In this document: positions 18,306 to 26,790 of the stretch, piece after piece | How the letters are laid out: the number at the start of each line of letters is the position of its first letter | How positions within the stretch are numbered: position 1 is the stretch's first letter | DNA from: Cognataquiflexum nitidum | GTDB taxonomy: Bacteria > Bacteroidota > Bacteroidia > Cytophagales > Cyclobacteriaceae | Length of the DNA: 64,000 nt | Direction: 5' to 3' | NCBI RefSeq assembly: GCF_022538055.1 | Contig: NZ_JAKZAM010000012.1 | Location: 85,814-149,813, forward strand | Translations under genes and position numbers: made by a program | Notes under the pieces: model-generated | Told to the model about the DNA's origin: nothing | Database searches by the model: none | The model's input: only the letters and a program-made list of their open reading frames with translations

Positions 18306-19136
18306 TCACCCAAAAGCATGGATATCCAGTTTTTTTGGGCTCCGGCTTTTGCCTGTGATGGATTCATACGCTTTGTAAAGCAGGACGAGTTGCAGGATTT
18401 CGAAAATGGTGAAAACAAACAATCCGGGAATAGCCAAAATGATGCTCAAGAAAGCGATTCCTGAAATGATGCTTAATATCCCTGTGACCAAGGCAAAAGA
18501 CCCGAATTCAGTTTGATACCTGATCAATCCCAAGCCAAAAACAATGTAAAGCGCCCCAAAAAGAATGGCTTTGGAGAACTGAATAGATTGCCATACTGAG
18601 GCATTATTGAATCCATAAATGTCTGCTGCCACACCAAAGCATGTTGCAATGATCAACAAAATACTTGCAGCTTTAACAATCATATTTGGTTTGATCAGAC
18701 TCAACCTGTAAAATCCAAAAGTGAAAACCCCAAAAGTAAGCATAATACCGATCTTGATGGCGATATACCAAGGTGCCGCTTCCGGACTGATCTCCTCCCC
18801 CGCTTCCCAAAGTCCATAATCAAATACACCTTCCACAAAAGCCAATAGGAAATACACGATTCCTACAAAAAAGGCTGTTTTTAGAAACGCTGCTTTCCCG
18901 ATTATTTCAGGACTGATGGCAGTATTTTCTTCAGTGGTATGTTGGATTTCTTTGAAATCATATCCCAATACCTCAAGAATACTTTTGATGGTATAAGTCC
19001 TCGGGGTCACTTCCCCGGCTTCGATACGCTGAATGGTGCGCACGTTGATATTGCATAGCTCCACAAGTTCTTCCTGTGTCAATCCTTTGGCCTTTCTCAG
19101 TTCGAGAATCTTTTGGCCCAATTCCGGTTGTTTCAT
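18306..19136 (-). CDS. XRE-family HTH regulator with a membrane domain
   Basis: 276 aa. Residues 1-60 are a Cro/CI-type HTH (LGQKILELRKAKGLTQEEL, NVRTIQRIEAGEVTPRTYTI). The rest holds about six hydrophobic segments (AAFLKTAFFVGIVYFLLAFV, IGIMLTFGVFTFGFY, AASILLIIATCFGVAADI, AILFGALYIVFGLGLI, ALVTGILSIISGIAFLSIIL), so the DNA-binding domain is tethered to the cytoplasmic membrane. The frame opens at 19226, but ATG 19136 (MKQPELGQKI) fits the HTH start; ATG 19160 is the alternative. Signal and targets are unknown. It stands alone on the minus strand, downstream of mazEF and separated from it by a heptamer repeat. Confidence 0.82.
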   Translation of the reverse strand: MKQPELGQKILELRKAKGLTQEELVELCNINVRTIQRIEAGEVTPRTYTIKSILEVLGYDFKEIQHTTEENTAISPEIIGKAAFLKTAFFVGIVYFLLAFVEGVFDYGLWEAGEEISPEAAPWYIAIKIGIMLTFGVFTFGFYRLSLIKPNMIVKAASILLIIATCFGVAADIYGFNNASVWQSIQFSKAILFGALYIVFGLGLIRYQTEFGSFALVTGILSIISGIAFLSIILAIPGLFVFTIFEILQLVLLYKAYESITGKSRSPKKLDIHAFG

Positions 19137-19250
19137 GATAATAGGGTTTTGTTTTACCATGGCAAGTTGGATTGATTTTGACAAATATAAGCCGAAAAAT
19201 GGGCGGATTAAACCCGACATTAACACGGCATTTGAGAATTAGACTTAAGA

Positions 19251-19285
19251 TGTGAGATATGAGACGTGAGATGTGAGACGTGAGA
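19251..19285. repeat. Heptamer tandem repeat (NRTGAGA)5
   Basis: Five consecutive 7-mers in register: TGTGAGA, TATGAGA, CGTGAGA, TGTGAGA, CGTGAGA. They fill most of the 166-bp gap between mazF and the XRE gene and vary only in the first two bases. Confidence 0.75.
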
Positions 19286-19302
19286 TTCTCTAAAATTTCG
19301 AA

Positions 19303-19638
19303 TCAGATTAAATTCAACACTTTGACTAAAGTGACCTGAATTTCAGAAATTTCATCTTCATTTAAAATCCCGATTTTCTTAATCAGTCTTTGTTCTGATA
19401 AACTTTTGATTTTAAAACAATCGGCAAAAGACTCTTTTTCCAATCCGTTGCTTTGACTGGGTTTCAATTCTACCATCCACTCCTGTTTGGTTTTTAATGC
19501 ATCGGTAAGTGGAACCACAATTTTAATAGGAAGTTTGCCTACTGAATCGTGATTCACAATGATCGCAGGACGGGTTTTTCTAATTTCTTGTCCAACCTGA
19601 GGCTCAAAATTAACAAGCCAAACTTCACCATATTTCAT
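19303..19638 (-). CDS. mazF: Type II toxin, PemK/MazF family
   Basis: 111 aa endoribonuclease-type toxin that would cleave cellular RNA when free of its antitoxin. The MazF fold signature is clear: GEVWLVNFEPQVGQEIRKTRPAIIVNHD with the catalytic Arg, IKIVVPLTD, and SFADCFKIKSLSEQRLIKKI with the conserved core before the C-terminal helix. The ATG overlaps the last 4 bases of the upstream antitoxin gene, the usual coupling in these modules. Nothing suggests inactivation; the reading frame is full length for the family (about 110 aa). Confidence 0.92.
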   Translation of the reverse strand: MKYGEVWLVNFEPQVGQEIRKTRPAIIVNHDSVGKLPIKIVVPLTDALKTKQEWMVELKPSQSNGLEKESFADCFKIKSLSEQRLIKKIGILNEDEISEIQVTLVKVLNLI

Positions 19639-19925
19639 AAATCGAGGATTTCTAGGTCAATACTGCCCAATTCAATTTCCTCCTTGGAATAGAAATCTTT
19701 AATTCGCTCCTCTCCTGCCTGTTCTTCCATTTTTGCATAAATTTTCTCTTTGTTCCTTTTGACCTCTGCCAATTTTACCTGAAATATGGAAGTATTAGCA
19801 GGTCGGATCACAATTCCATCTCCATTGTCTTCGATGACCACATCAGTAAGGTTATATTTTTCTATCAGTGTTTTAGGCAAAATCACCCCACTGCTGTTTC
19901 CGATCTTTCTGACTTTTGTTTCCAT
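19635..19925 (-). CDS. mazE: Type II antitoxin, MazE/AbrB family
   Basis: 96 aa antitoxin. The N-terminal SpoVT/AbrB swapped-hairpin domain (KVRKIGNSSGVILPKTLIEK, then VVIEDNGDGIVIRPA) binds DNA. The C-terminal half (about 50-96), charged and probably disordered until bound, should wrap the toxin. It starts the mazEF operon and overlaps mazF by 4 bp. Such proteins repress their own promoter; a candidate operator lies 22 bp upstream of the start (19947-19961). It is divergent from the Xre-RES module with 183 bp between the starts. Confidence 0.9.
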   Translation of the reverse strand: METKVRKIGNSSGVILPKTLIEKYNLTDVVIEDNGDGIVIRPANTSIFQVKLAEVKRNKEKIYAKMEEQAGEERIKDFYSKEEIELGSIDLEILDL

Positions 19926-19946
19926 GTACGATTATACGAAAATGTA

Positions 19947-19961
19947 ATAACTTGTTATAAC
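19947..19961. promoter_or_regulatory. Candidate mazEF operator
   Basis: ATAAC-TT-GTTAT at 19947-19958 overlaps a perfect 8-bp palindrome GTTATAAC at 19954-19961, just upstream of mazE. AbrB-fold antitoxins bind such AT-rich palindromes at their own promoters. No binding data. Confidence 0.4.
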
Positions 19962-19988
19962 AATAATTGAAAAATTCTAAATTCATAG

Positions 19989-20008
19989 AATTGAAAATCT
20001 TTTCAATT
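19989..20008. promoter_or_regulatory. Perfect inverted repeat in the divergent toxin-antitoxin promoter region
   Basis: AATTGAAAA-TC-TTTTCAATT, 9-bp arms and a 2-bp centre, about 100 bp upstream of the Xre antitoxin start and 64 bp upstream of mazE. It could be an operator for the Xre antitoxin. No T run follows, so a terminator is unlikely. Confidence 0.45.
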
Positions 20009-20057
20009 GTCATTTATTATCAAATGAGAATGATATACTTAATTTGGTATTTTTACC

Positions 20058-20088
20058 TTTTCAAAACGGTATATTTTCCCTATATTTG
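20058..20088 (+). promoter_or_regulatory. Probable promoter of the Xre-RES module
   Basis: TATATTTG at 20081-20088 fully matches TAnnTTTG, with TTTT (20058-20061) 19 bp upstream for the -33 element. The leader before ATG 20109 would be about 15 nt. Confidence 0.5.
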
Positions 20089-20108
20089 AATTCTAAATTT
20101 CTTCCTTT

Positions 20109-20537
20109 ATGGGTGTTACTTCAATTCCGAAATTCAGCAAATCGCATGTTCCTGCCATTGGCAACGACATCGACATCTTGTTTTTTATCAAAAATGAGGA
20201 AGTAGATCTGCAATACCTTAACTACCTAAAGGAGATTACTTCATTCAGCGATGAGGTGATAGCCCATTGGCTGGATGTCAGTGTCAAGACGCTGAGGAAC
20301 TATCGCAAATCTGAATCTGACCTAAAAGAGAGCTTAAAAGAACATTTGGTTTTGCTTTTGTCCCTCTACCAACACGGAACAGATGTATTTGGAAATGCAG
20401 AAAACTTCGACAAATGGCTCGATACCAAGAATTACTTTTTTGACAACCAAGCTCCAAAGGATTATCTAAGCACTTCGTCCGGAATCAGGTTTACTGATGA
20501 CAGGTTGACGGCCATGGAATATGGCGATAACGTGTAG
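20109..20537 (+). CDS. Antitoxin of a RES-Xre type toxin-antitoxin module (MbcA/ParS-like)
   Basis: 142 aa. The central region (about 45-85) is an HTH (TSFSDEVIAHWLDVSVKTLR), and the C-terminal part (about 85-142) is the DUF2384/MbcA/ParS toxin-binding domain (LVLLLSLYQHGTDVFG, FDKWLDTKNYFFDNQAP, SGIRFTDDRLTAMEYG). In this family the C-terminal end inserts in the toxin's active site, and the HTH represses the operon. The toxin gene follows after 2 bp. It is transcribed divergently from mazEF. Confidence 0.88.
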   Translation: MGVTSIPKFSKSHVPAIGNDIDILFFIKNEEVDLQYLNYLKEITSFSDEVIAHWLDVSVKTLRNYRKSESDLKESLKEHLVLLLSLYQHGTDVFGNAENFDKWLDTKNYFFDNQAPKDYLSTSSGIRFTDDRLTAMEYGDNV

Positions 20538-20539
20538 AT

Positions 20540-20995
20540 ATGTTGGCTTATCGAATCAGCAAGGCAAAATATGCCGAAAAACTTGAAGCTTCGGGTGCAG
20601 CAAACAGATGGAATAAAGCCGGGCAATTTGTAATCTATGCTTCGGAAAGTAGGGCTTTGGCAAGTTTGGAATTGGTGGTTCACCGGTCAGCAATCATCCA
20701 ATCCGAAACTTACAAGCTAATGGTAATAAAAATCCCAACTGAAAATCAGGAAATGGTCCGGGAAATACAGCTTTCCGACCTTCCACCGAATTGGAATACC
20801 CTACAATCCTACCCCCGCCTTCAGGAAATCGGAAGCGCTTGGTTTGAAAAAAACGAAAGTCTGATACTCAAAGTCCCTTCAGCACTGATCCCTCAAGAGC
20901 ATAATTTTGTCATCAACACAAAGCATGATTCATTCTCCACCAATGTCAAACTTATTGGCTTGGAAGATTTTTATTGGGATGGGAGGTTGTTTTGA
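20540..20995 (+). CDS. RES-domain toxin (NAD+-degrading type)
   Basis: 151 aa RES family protein. The family's conserved residues are visible: the Arg of LAYRISKAKYAEKL, the GAANRWNKAGQFVIYASES segment, and the Glu/His of ALASLELVVH; the C-terminus IGLEDFYWDGRLF matches the family's closing FxxDxRLF-type motif. Characterised members deplete NAD+ by glycohydrolase or phosphorylase activity; which one applies here is not known. Length is normal (about 150 aa). It starts 2 bp after the antitoxin and ends 3 bp from the convergent lipoprotein gene. Confidence 0.88.
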   Translation: MLAYRISKAKYAEKLEASGAANRWNKAGQFVIYASESRALASLELVVHRSAIIQSETYKLMVIKIPTENQEMVREIQLSDLPPNWNTLQSYPRLQEIGSAWFEKNESLILKVPSALIPQEHNFVINTKHDSFSTNVKLIGLEDFYWDGRLF

Positions 20996-20998
20996 CTA

Positions 20999-22117
20999 TC
21001 AATAGTCAAGTAATACCAAAACATTTGATTCTAAATCCTCAGGCAGTTTTATCCTTTTTTCTACACCTATTTTCGAATCATTCAATTCATAAAACTTATT
21101 AATTTGGTCAGCAGAATGGTAGTACCACGCATGCTTGTCTGAATTTCCGCTAAAGAAAATTGTAGAAGGCAATGGCTTTAGGTTGTTCTTAACGGTCTTA
21201 TAAAGAGTAGCCCTTTGATTTTCCAAATCCACCAAAAGGTAATGGGGCTTGTTTTCATAACTCAGCCCAAACAAAATCAATCCCTCCCCCAATTTTACTC
21301 CATCAGAAAGCTGTTTGTATCCTTCAAAGTCATTGTAAAACCTCAACCTTTCCACGGGATGTAAATCCTTCGATTGATTGAGGTCAATAAATTGAGTACC
21401 AAAATCTATTTTGAATGATTCATGTTTTTCTCCTGAAAAAAGATAGATAGAATCAAGGCCGGGATTGTAATGGACAAATTGTTCTTCATTTATTTTGACA
21501 AAAAAACTACCCGAAAAAGGTGATTCGGCTAACTTAGGGTTAAATGAAATCAAACCCTTTGGCTCTTTTCCACTATGAGATAAAAAAGACAATTGGAATG
21601 GAAAATCAGGGTTCTCGATCATGTGGTACAGAAAAATCCCATTCTGATTAATCAAAAAGGCAGATGCCGGATTAGAAATAGAAATTTCATCCAACAACTT
21701 AAGTTGAAAATCAAAAAGATAGATCTTCCTCTTGTTCCCGTCCAAAACATAGATTTTCTCTTCAAACACAGCAAAGTCATCGAAGTAACCCATAGCCAAA
21801 GGATCATCTCCGAAATCATCTTTACTTGCCATGAATTCACCTTGCCGGTTAAACACTTTGATGGATTTCAGCAAATCAAAATCAGTAAGGACAATCACTG
21901 AATCGGTAACAACCAATTTATCGATCTGTCCTATGAGTTGATTTTGATCAAAAAGGACAGTCTCAAGATTTGAAAAATAGGTCCCGAGTTGCAGGGCCTC
22001 TTCAAATTTGCTTAAAGAAATTAATCCTGAAGTTTTTTTATCGGGACTTTTGCAGGAAAAAGCCCCAATGAAAAGTGAAGTCAAGAATATGGTGGTTTTT
22101 AAATACCTACATTTCAT
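20999..22117 (-). CDS. Lipoprotein with predicted six-bladed beta-propeller
   Basis: 372 aa lipoprotein (signal peptide MKCRYLKTTIFLTSLFIG, lipobox GAFSC, Cys22). The mature part has regularly spaced propeller-strand motifs (KLVVTDSVIVLTDFD, KSIKVFNRQGEFMAS, FDDFAVFEEKIYVLDGNKRK, YLFDFQLKLLDEIS, SAFLINQNGIFLYHM), as in the 6-bladed beta-propeller (BF3164-like) lipoproteins widespread in Bacteroidota. Their function is not established; no catalytic residues are evident. Its stop lies 3 bp from the RES toxin's stop, and no operon partner is present on this strand. Confidence 0.65.
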   Translation of the reverse strand: MKCRYLKTTIFLTSLFIGAFSCKSPDKKTSGLISLSKFEEALQLGTYFSNLETVLFDQNQLIGQIDKLVVTDSVIVLTDFDLLKSIKVFNRQGEFMASKDDFGDDPLAMGYFDDFAVFEEKIYVLDGNKRKIYLFDFQLKLLDEISISNPASAFLINQNGIFLYHMIENPDFPFQLSFLSHSGKEPKGLISFNPKLAESPFSGSFFVKINEEQFVHYNPGLDSIYLFSGEKHESFKIDFGTQFIDLNQSKDLHPVERLRFYNDFEGYKQLSDGVKLGEGLILFGLSYENKPHYLLVDLENQRATLYKTVKNNLKPLPSTIFFSGNSDKHAWYYHSADQINKFYELNDSKIGVEKRIKLPEDLESNVLVLLDY

Positions 22118-22229
22118 AGCTTGAAGATTTTCCTAGAGAATATGTCACACGTAAAAATTAACTTAAAATTTCAACTAAAGAAAACTTAAAAATCAAAAAA
22201 TTGGAAATAAAAATTTCATACTTTCTTCT

Positions 22230-23102
22230 TTACAATATCCCCAAAACATGCTTCAATGCCGGATTGCGATTTTCGGTTTTCCATACGGCAAAAAGTTCTG
22301 TATGCTGCGGAATCCCTTTGATTTCGATAAACTTCACTTTCAGATCATAACCTTCCTTTAGCGAACTCGGCACAATTGCCACACCAAGCCCCGCTTCTAC
22401 CAACTTGAAAATGGTCAGCGCATGGACCGATTTGTGCGAAATCTTGGGTGTAAATCCCCTGTCCTCGCAGATACTCATGATTTTATCATAATAAATGCTG
22501 CTGTAATCACTTGAAAATAAGATGAACGGCTCTTCCTGAAGTTGGCCGACATGCTCAAAAGTAGCCGCATCAATCGGGTGGCTAAGCGGCAATACCAATG
22601 AAAAAGTATCCCGATGCACTGCCTTCATGCTGAGTCCATGCGGTACCCGCGCCAACCTGACAAAACCCAAATCGAGCTTGTCTTTTTCGAGCATTTCCAC
22701 CTGAAGGTGGTTGCTCAACTCTTCCAGATTGGTCTGAATTCCGGGAAATTCCCTGCTCAGGCGAACCAACAAATCAGGAATGACCTGATGTGCTGCCGAA
22801 CCCAAAAACCCGATCCGCAATTCCCCAACTTTTCCTGCCGCAATACTTTTGATCTGCTGGGTAGTGAGCTCCAGATGGTTGAAAATGAAATCAACCTCAC
22901 TTTTTAGGAATTCTCCGGCGGCAGTCAGGGTCACAGATCTTTTAGTACGGTAAAAAAGCTCCACCTCCAAAATCTCCTCCATCTGCCTGATCTGCCTGCT
23001 GAGTCCCGGTTGGGAAATAAAGAGCCGCTCAGCTGCCTTTCTGAAGTTCAGTTCGTCGGCCACGGCTCGGAAATATTCCAAGTGTCTGAGTTCTAAATTC
23101 AT
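22230..23102 (-). CDS. LysR-family transcriptional regulator
   Basis: 290 aa. N-terminal winged HTH (residues about 1-60: MNLELRHLEYFRAV, NFRKAAERLFISQPGLSRQI) and a C-terminal periplasmic-binding-protein-like effector domain (about 90-290: VGELRIGFLGSAAHQVIPDL, LVEAGLGVAIVPSSL). An upstream start at 23132 is possible, but ATG 23102 is the family start. It is divergent from hutH across a 504-bp repeat-bearing spacer, so it is a candidate regulator of histidine use; this is an inference from position. No hutC-like repressor is seen in the window. Confidence 0.9.
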   Translation of the reverse strand: MNLELRHLEYFRAVADELNFRKAAERLFISQPGLSRQIRQMEEILEVELFYRTKRSVTLTAAGEFLKSEVDFIFNHLELTTQQIKSIAAGKVGELRIGFLGSAAHQVIPDLLVRLSREFPGIQTNLEELSNHLQVEMLEKDKLDLGFVRLARVPHGLSMKAVHRDTFSLVLPLSHPIDAATFEHVGQLQEEPFILFSSDYSSIYYDKIMSICEDRGFTPKISHKSVHALTIFKLVEAGLGVAIVPSSLKEGYDLKVKFIEIKGIPQHTELFAVWKTENRNPALKHVLGIL

Positions 23103-23320
23103 ATTATTTTCCGCAATGACCCAAAGTCGCAAAGGTTTTTAAATAGATATTCGTTCGCCAAAATTTGAATTACTGTCAATTGTACCCAATCAGTATTCCA
23201 ACACTTTTCAATTTTGCATTCTAAATCAAAATCTAAAGAAATTTTTTAATAACTCAAAGTTATCAATTATTAACAATATTGGTATTAATAAGTATTGAAG
23301 ATAATGGGTAATTTTGGATT

Positions 23321-23580
23321 ATCCCACAAAGACACGGAGGCACAAAGAAAAAAATTAAAGCATCTCGCAAAGACGCAGAGACGCAAAGGAAAAGAGAAAG
23401 TAATCGAATTCCATAATATCTGTTGAAGGACTAAAAGCTTCCCTTTTTCATTTCGAACGTAGAGAGAAATCTTTTGAATGAATAAAAAACAGACCTCTCC
23501 TCCGTCGAGGTGACAAGGTTAAGTGAATAGCAATCTTCACGAAATCCCCCTCACTCTCGCGCCTCTGCGTCTTTGCGTGA
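23321..23580. repeat. Segment bounded by inverted CGCAAAGACGCAGAG-type repeats
   Basis: The left end has ACAAAGACACGGAGGCACAA (from 23326) and CGCAAAGACGCAGAGACGCA (from 23366). The right end has CGCGCCTCTGCGTCTTTGCG (from 23558), the inverse of the left motif with one change. This motif is widespread between genes in Bacteroidota genomes. The 260-bp layout resembles a small non-coding mobile element, but target-site duplications were not established. Confidence 0.5.
23454..23520 (-). repeat. Interspersed element of about 67 bp, copy A
   Basis: Read on the minus strand it runs CCTTGTCACCTCGACGGAGG...AGATTTCTCTCTACG. It aligns along its length with copy B at 28173-28240, in opposite orientation. 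Such elements ending in TGTCAnnnCGACGnAGGAG are scattered between genes in many Bacteroidota; the mechanism of spread is unknown. Confidence 0.55.
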
Positions 23581-23606
23581 GCTAAAAATCCCAGAATCAA
23601 CCCACC

Positions 23607-25178
23607 ATGAAAAATACCTTCCATTACGGCCAAGACCGACTCACTGCATCACTTGCACTCGCCATTTGCAGGGGCAACATCAAAGGCATCATTTCTACGG
23701 ATAGCCGTGAAAAAATCAAAGCAAGCAGTCAGGCTGTCGAAAAAATAGTCAGCAAAGGCCAACCCGTTTATGGCATCAACACTGGCTTCGGGCCATTGTG
23801 CACGACGATGATCTCTCCGGAGCAAACCAAAAAACTCCAGGAAAACCTTCTGAAAAGCCATGCTGTCGGCCTCGGAGAACCCATCCCCATCGAAATCGCC
23901 AAACTGATGTTGGTGCTGAAAACCCATGCTTTGACACAGGGATTTTCTGGAATTCAGGAAAGTACTTTGGACAGAATCCTTTTTTTCATTGAAAACAACA
24001 TTGTCCCTGTTGTGCCCAAACAAGGTTCTGTGGGTGCTTCCGGGGATTTAGCACCGCTTTCACACTTGTTTTTGCCTTTGATCGGATTAGGAAAAGTCCA
24101 TTTCAAAGGTGAAATAATATCAACAGCCAAACTTTTTCAACAACTTGATTTGGAACCCATTCACCTTGGACCAAAAGAAGGGCTAGCCCTGATCAACGGC
24201 ACACAATTCATTGCTGCTTTTGGAGTGATGGTGGTGGACAGATTTTACAATATCCTTGCCCATGCCGACATCACCGGGGCAATGATGTTGGAGGGATTGT
24301 TGGGTTCTACCAAGCCATTCAGTGCAGACCTCCACCAACTCCGCCCTTATGCCGGAAACCAACATGTCGCCCAATCGATCCTGAATCTGCTTCATGAGTC
24401 GGAAATTGTCCATTCCCATGCGGCCTGTGCGCGGGTTCAGGATCCATATTCTTTGCGCTGTATGCCGCAGGTTCACGGTGCTTCCCGCAATGCTTGGCTT
24501 CACCTGAAGCAAATGATCGAGACCGAGATCAATTCCGTCACGGACAATCCCGTCGTCTTTGACGAAAACCATACCATCAGTGGGGGGAATTTCCACGGCC
24601 AACCTATTGCCATGCCATTGGATTATGCCTGTTTGGCTGCTTCCGAAATCGGCAATATCTCCGACCGTAGGATTTACCTTTCTTTGGAAGGCGATACTCC
24701 GGGTGTTCCAAAACTGTTGTTGAAAGAAACAGGGTTGAATTCCGGGTTTATGATTCCCCAATACAGCACTGCGGCATTGGCGAGTGAAAACAAGGGGCTG
24801 TGTTTTCCCTCCTCGGCAGACAGCATTCCAACCTCTTTGGGACAGGAAGACCATGTAAGTATGGGCAGTATTGGGGCGAGAAAGGCATTGCAGGTGATTG
24901 AGAATGTGGAAAAAATCCTTGGAGTTGAACTTTTCTGCGCGGCACAGGCAGTGGACTTTCATGCTCCTTTGAAGTCCGGCAAAATCATGACCGCACTCTA
25001 TGAACATGTCCGAACCAAAATCCACCATGTCACCGAAGATCAGATTATGTATGAAGACATGGAGATAGCGATTGACATCATCCGAAGCGGAGAATTGCTA
25101 ACTTTAGCAAAGGAAGTGGCAGCAAGAGAAGGATTGGAATTGGAGACAAAGTGGTCGGAGGAGTTTGATTGCTTCTAG
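23607..25178 (+). CDS. hutH: Histidine ammonia-lyase HutH
   Basis: Deaminates L-histidine to trans-urocanate, the first step of histidine degradation. 523 aa, cytosolic, homotetrameric family. The Ala-Ser-Gly triplet that cyclises to the MIO electrophile is at 144-146 (GSVGASGDLAPLSHL). YGINTGFGPL near residue 55, the NGTQ segment near 197, and the C-terminal half (DPYSLRCMPQVHGASRN, SVTDNPVVF, SGGNFHGQPIAMPLDY) are all present. ATG 23607 fits the family start. The stop codon TAG (25176-25178) coincides with the first bases of a palindromic repeat (TAGTTCAAGTC), so the repeat supplies the gene's end. hutI and hutU follow in order. Confidence 0.97.
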   Translation: MKNTFHYGQDRLTASLALAICRGNIKGIISTDSREKIKASSQAVEKIVSKGQPVYGINTGFGPLCTTMISPEQTKKLQENLLKSHAVGLGEPIPIEIAKLMLVLKTHALTQGFSGIQESTLDRILFFIENNIVPVVPKQGSVGASGDLAPLSHLFLPLIGLGKVHFKGEIISTAKLFQQLDLEPIHLGPKEGLALINGTQFIAAFGVMVVDRFYNILAHADITGAMMLEGLLGSTKPFSADLHQLRPYAGNQHVAQSILNLLHESEIVHSHAACARVQDPYSLRCMPQVHGASRNAWLHLKQMIETEINSVTDNPVVFDENHTISGGNFHGQPIAMPLDYACLAASEIGNISDRRIYLSLEGDTPGVPKLLLKETGLNSGFMIPQYSTAALASENKGLCFPSSADSIPTSLGQEDHVSMGSIGARKALQVIENVEKILGVELFCAAQAVDFHAPLKSGKIMTALYEHVRTKIHHVTEDQIMYEDMEIAIDIIRSGELLTLAKEVAAREGLELETKWSEEFDCF

Positions 25179-26790
25179 TTCAAGTCTTCAGACTTGGACT
25201 CAAACCCACATAGTTCAAGTCTTCAGACTTGGACTTCCCTTCGACCAAATAGTTCAAGCCTTCAGACTTGGACCAATCGGTAAAAGAAAGCTTTTCCAAA
25301 GTTCAAAACTTTGGAAAAGATCTCAGTTTAATTGAAAATTCCAAAAAGAAAAATGGTTGGCTTGGACCAAATAGTTCAAGTCTTCGGACTTGGACTTCCC
25401 TTCGACCAAATAGTTCAAGCCTTCAGACTTGGACCAATCGGTAAAAGAAAGCTTTTCCAAAGTTCAAAACTTTGGAAAAGATCTCAGTTTAATTGAAAAT
25501 TCCAAAAAGAAAAATGGTTGGCTTGGACCAAATAGTTCAAGTCTTCAGACTTGGACTTCCCTTCGACCAAATAGTTCAAGCCTTCAGACTTGGACCAATC
25601 GGTAAAAGAAAGCTTTTCCAAAGTTCAAAACTTTGGAAAAGATCTCAGTTTAATTGAAAATTCCAAAAAGAAAAATGGTTGGCTTGGACCAAATAGTTCA
25701 AGTCTTCAGACTTGGACTTCCCTTCGACCAAATAGTTCAATTCTTCGGACTTGGACTTCGCTTCGACCAAATAGTTCAAGTCTTCAGACTTGGACCAATC
25801 GGTAAAAGAAAGCTTTTCCAAAGTTCAAAACTTTGGAAAAGATCTCAGTTTAATTGAAAATACCAAAAAGAAAAATGGTTGGCTTGGACCAAATAGTTCA
25901 AGTCTTCGGACTTGGACTTCCCTTCGACCAAATAGTTCAAGCCTTCAGACTTGGACCAATCGGTAAAAGAAAGCTTTTCCAAAGTTCAAAACTTTGGAAA
26001 AGATCTCAGTTTAATTGAAAATTCCAAAAAGAAAAATGGTTGGCTTGGACCAAATAGTTCAAGTCTTCGGACTTGGACTTCCCTTCGACCAAATAGTTCA
26101 ATTCTTCGGACTTGGACTTAGGAATTGGACTTAGGAATTGGACTCTCTAATTCGCAGTCTAAGACTGCATTATAAGGGTCCAAGTCAGAGACTTGAACCA
26201 CCGAGAACTAGTTCAAGTCTTCGGACTTGGACTTCCCATCGACAAACTAGTTCAAGTCTTCAGACTTGGACCAATCGGTAAAAGAAAGCTTTTCCATAGT
26301 TCAAAAATTTTGGAAAAGATCTCAGCTTAATTGAAAATTCCAAAAAGAAAAATGGTTGGCTTCGACCAAATAGTTCAAGCCTTCAGACTTGGACCAATCG
26401 GTAAAAGAAAGCTTTTCCAAAGTTCAAAACTTTGGAAAAGATCTCAGTTTAATTGAAAATACCAAAAAGAAAAATGGTTGGCTTGGACCAAATAGTTCAA
26501 GTCTTCGGACTTGGACTTCCCTTCGACCAAATAGTTCAATTCTTCGGACTTGGACTTAGGAATTGGACTTAGGAATTGGACTCTCTAATTCGCAGTCTAA
26601 GACTGCATTATAAGGGTCCAAGTCAGAGACTTGAACCACCGAGAACTAGTTCAAGTCTTCGGACTTGGACTTCCCCTCGACAAACTAGTTCAAGTCTTCG
26701 GACTTGGACCAATCGGTAAAAGAAAGCTTTTCCAAAGTTCAAAACTTTGGAAAAGATCTCAGTTTAATTGAAAATACCAAATATAAATAT
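25178..26790. repeat. Array of palindromic repeats between hutH and hutI
   Basis: About 1.6 kb of tandem, palindrome-rich DNA. The core beginning GACCAATCGGTAAAAG occurs eight times, at 25271, 25432, 25593, 25793, 25954, 26269, 26392 and 26707 (steps 161, 161, 200, 161, 315, 123, 315). Each core carries a 12-bp hairpin (CTTTTCCAAAGT, loop TCAAA, ACTTTGGAAAAG). Between cores lie short palindromes of the form GTTCAAGTCT-TC-AGACTTGGAC, about 23 in all, often 39 bp apart. A second module (26116-26235 and 26554-26673) adds a GCAGTCT-A-AGACTGC hairpin and inverted palindromes. Open frames inside (repeating SSSLQTWTS or QVFRLGLPFDQI) are by-products of the repeat. No mobile-element gene is in or next to the array. 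Confidence 0.9.

Larger units (their letters stand above)
23103..23606. other. Gene-free spacer between the LysR gene and hutH
   Basis: 504 bp with no credible gene. It holds an AT-rich stretch next to the LysR gene, then a segment (about 23321-23580) flanked by inverted copies of a purine-rich motif and containing one copy of a roughly 67-bp interspersed element. The hutH promoter should lie in or beyond this repeat region; no clear promoter match was found. Confidence 0.6.

Noticed and set aside
24183..25028. 281-codon antisense frame within hutH
   Set aside because: Shadow of the strongly conserved hutH; composition (Cys/His/Gln-rich) is typical of antisense frames.
25590..25857. Short open frames inside the array encoding repeated SSSLQTWTS or QIVQVFRLG peptides
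   Set aside because: They follow directly from the repeat unit, occur in overlapping frames, and have no independent start signal or conserved content.
25178..26790. CRISPR array
   Set aside because: The segments between palindromes are themselves repeated, not unique spacers; unit sizes are 123-315 bp; no cas genes are nearby.
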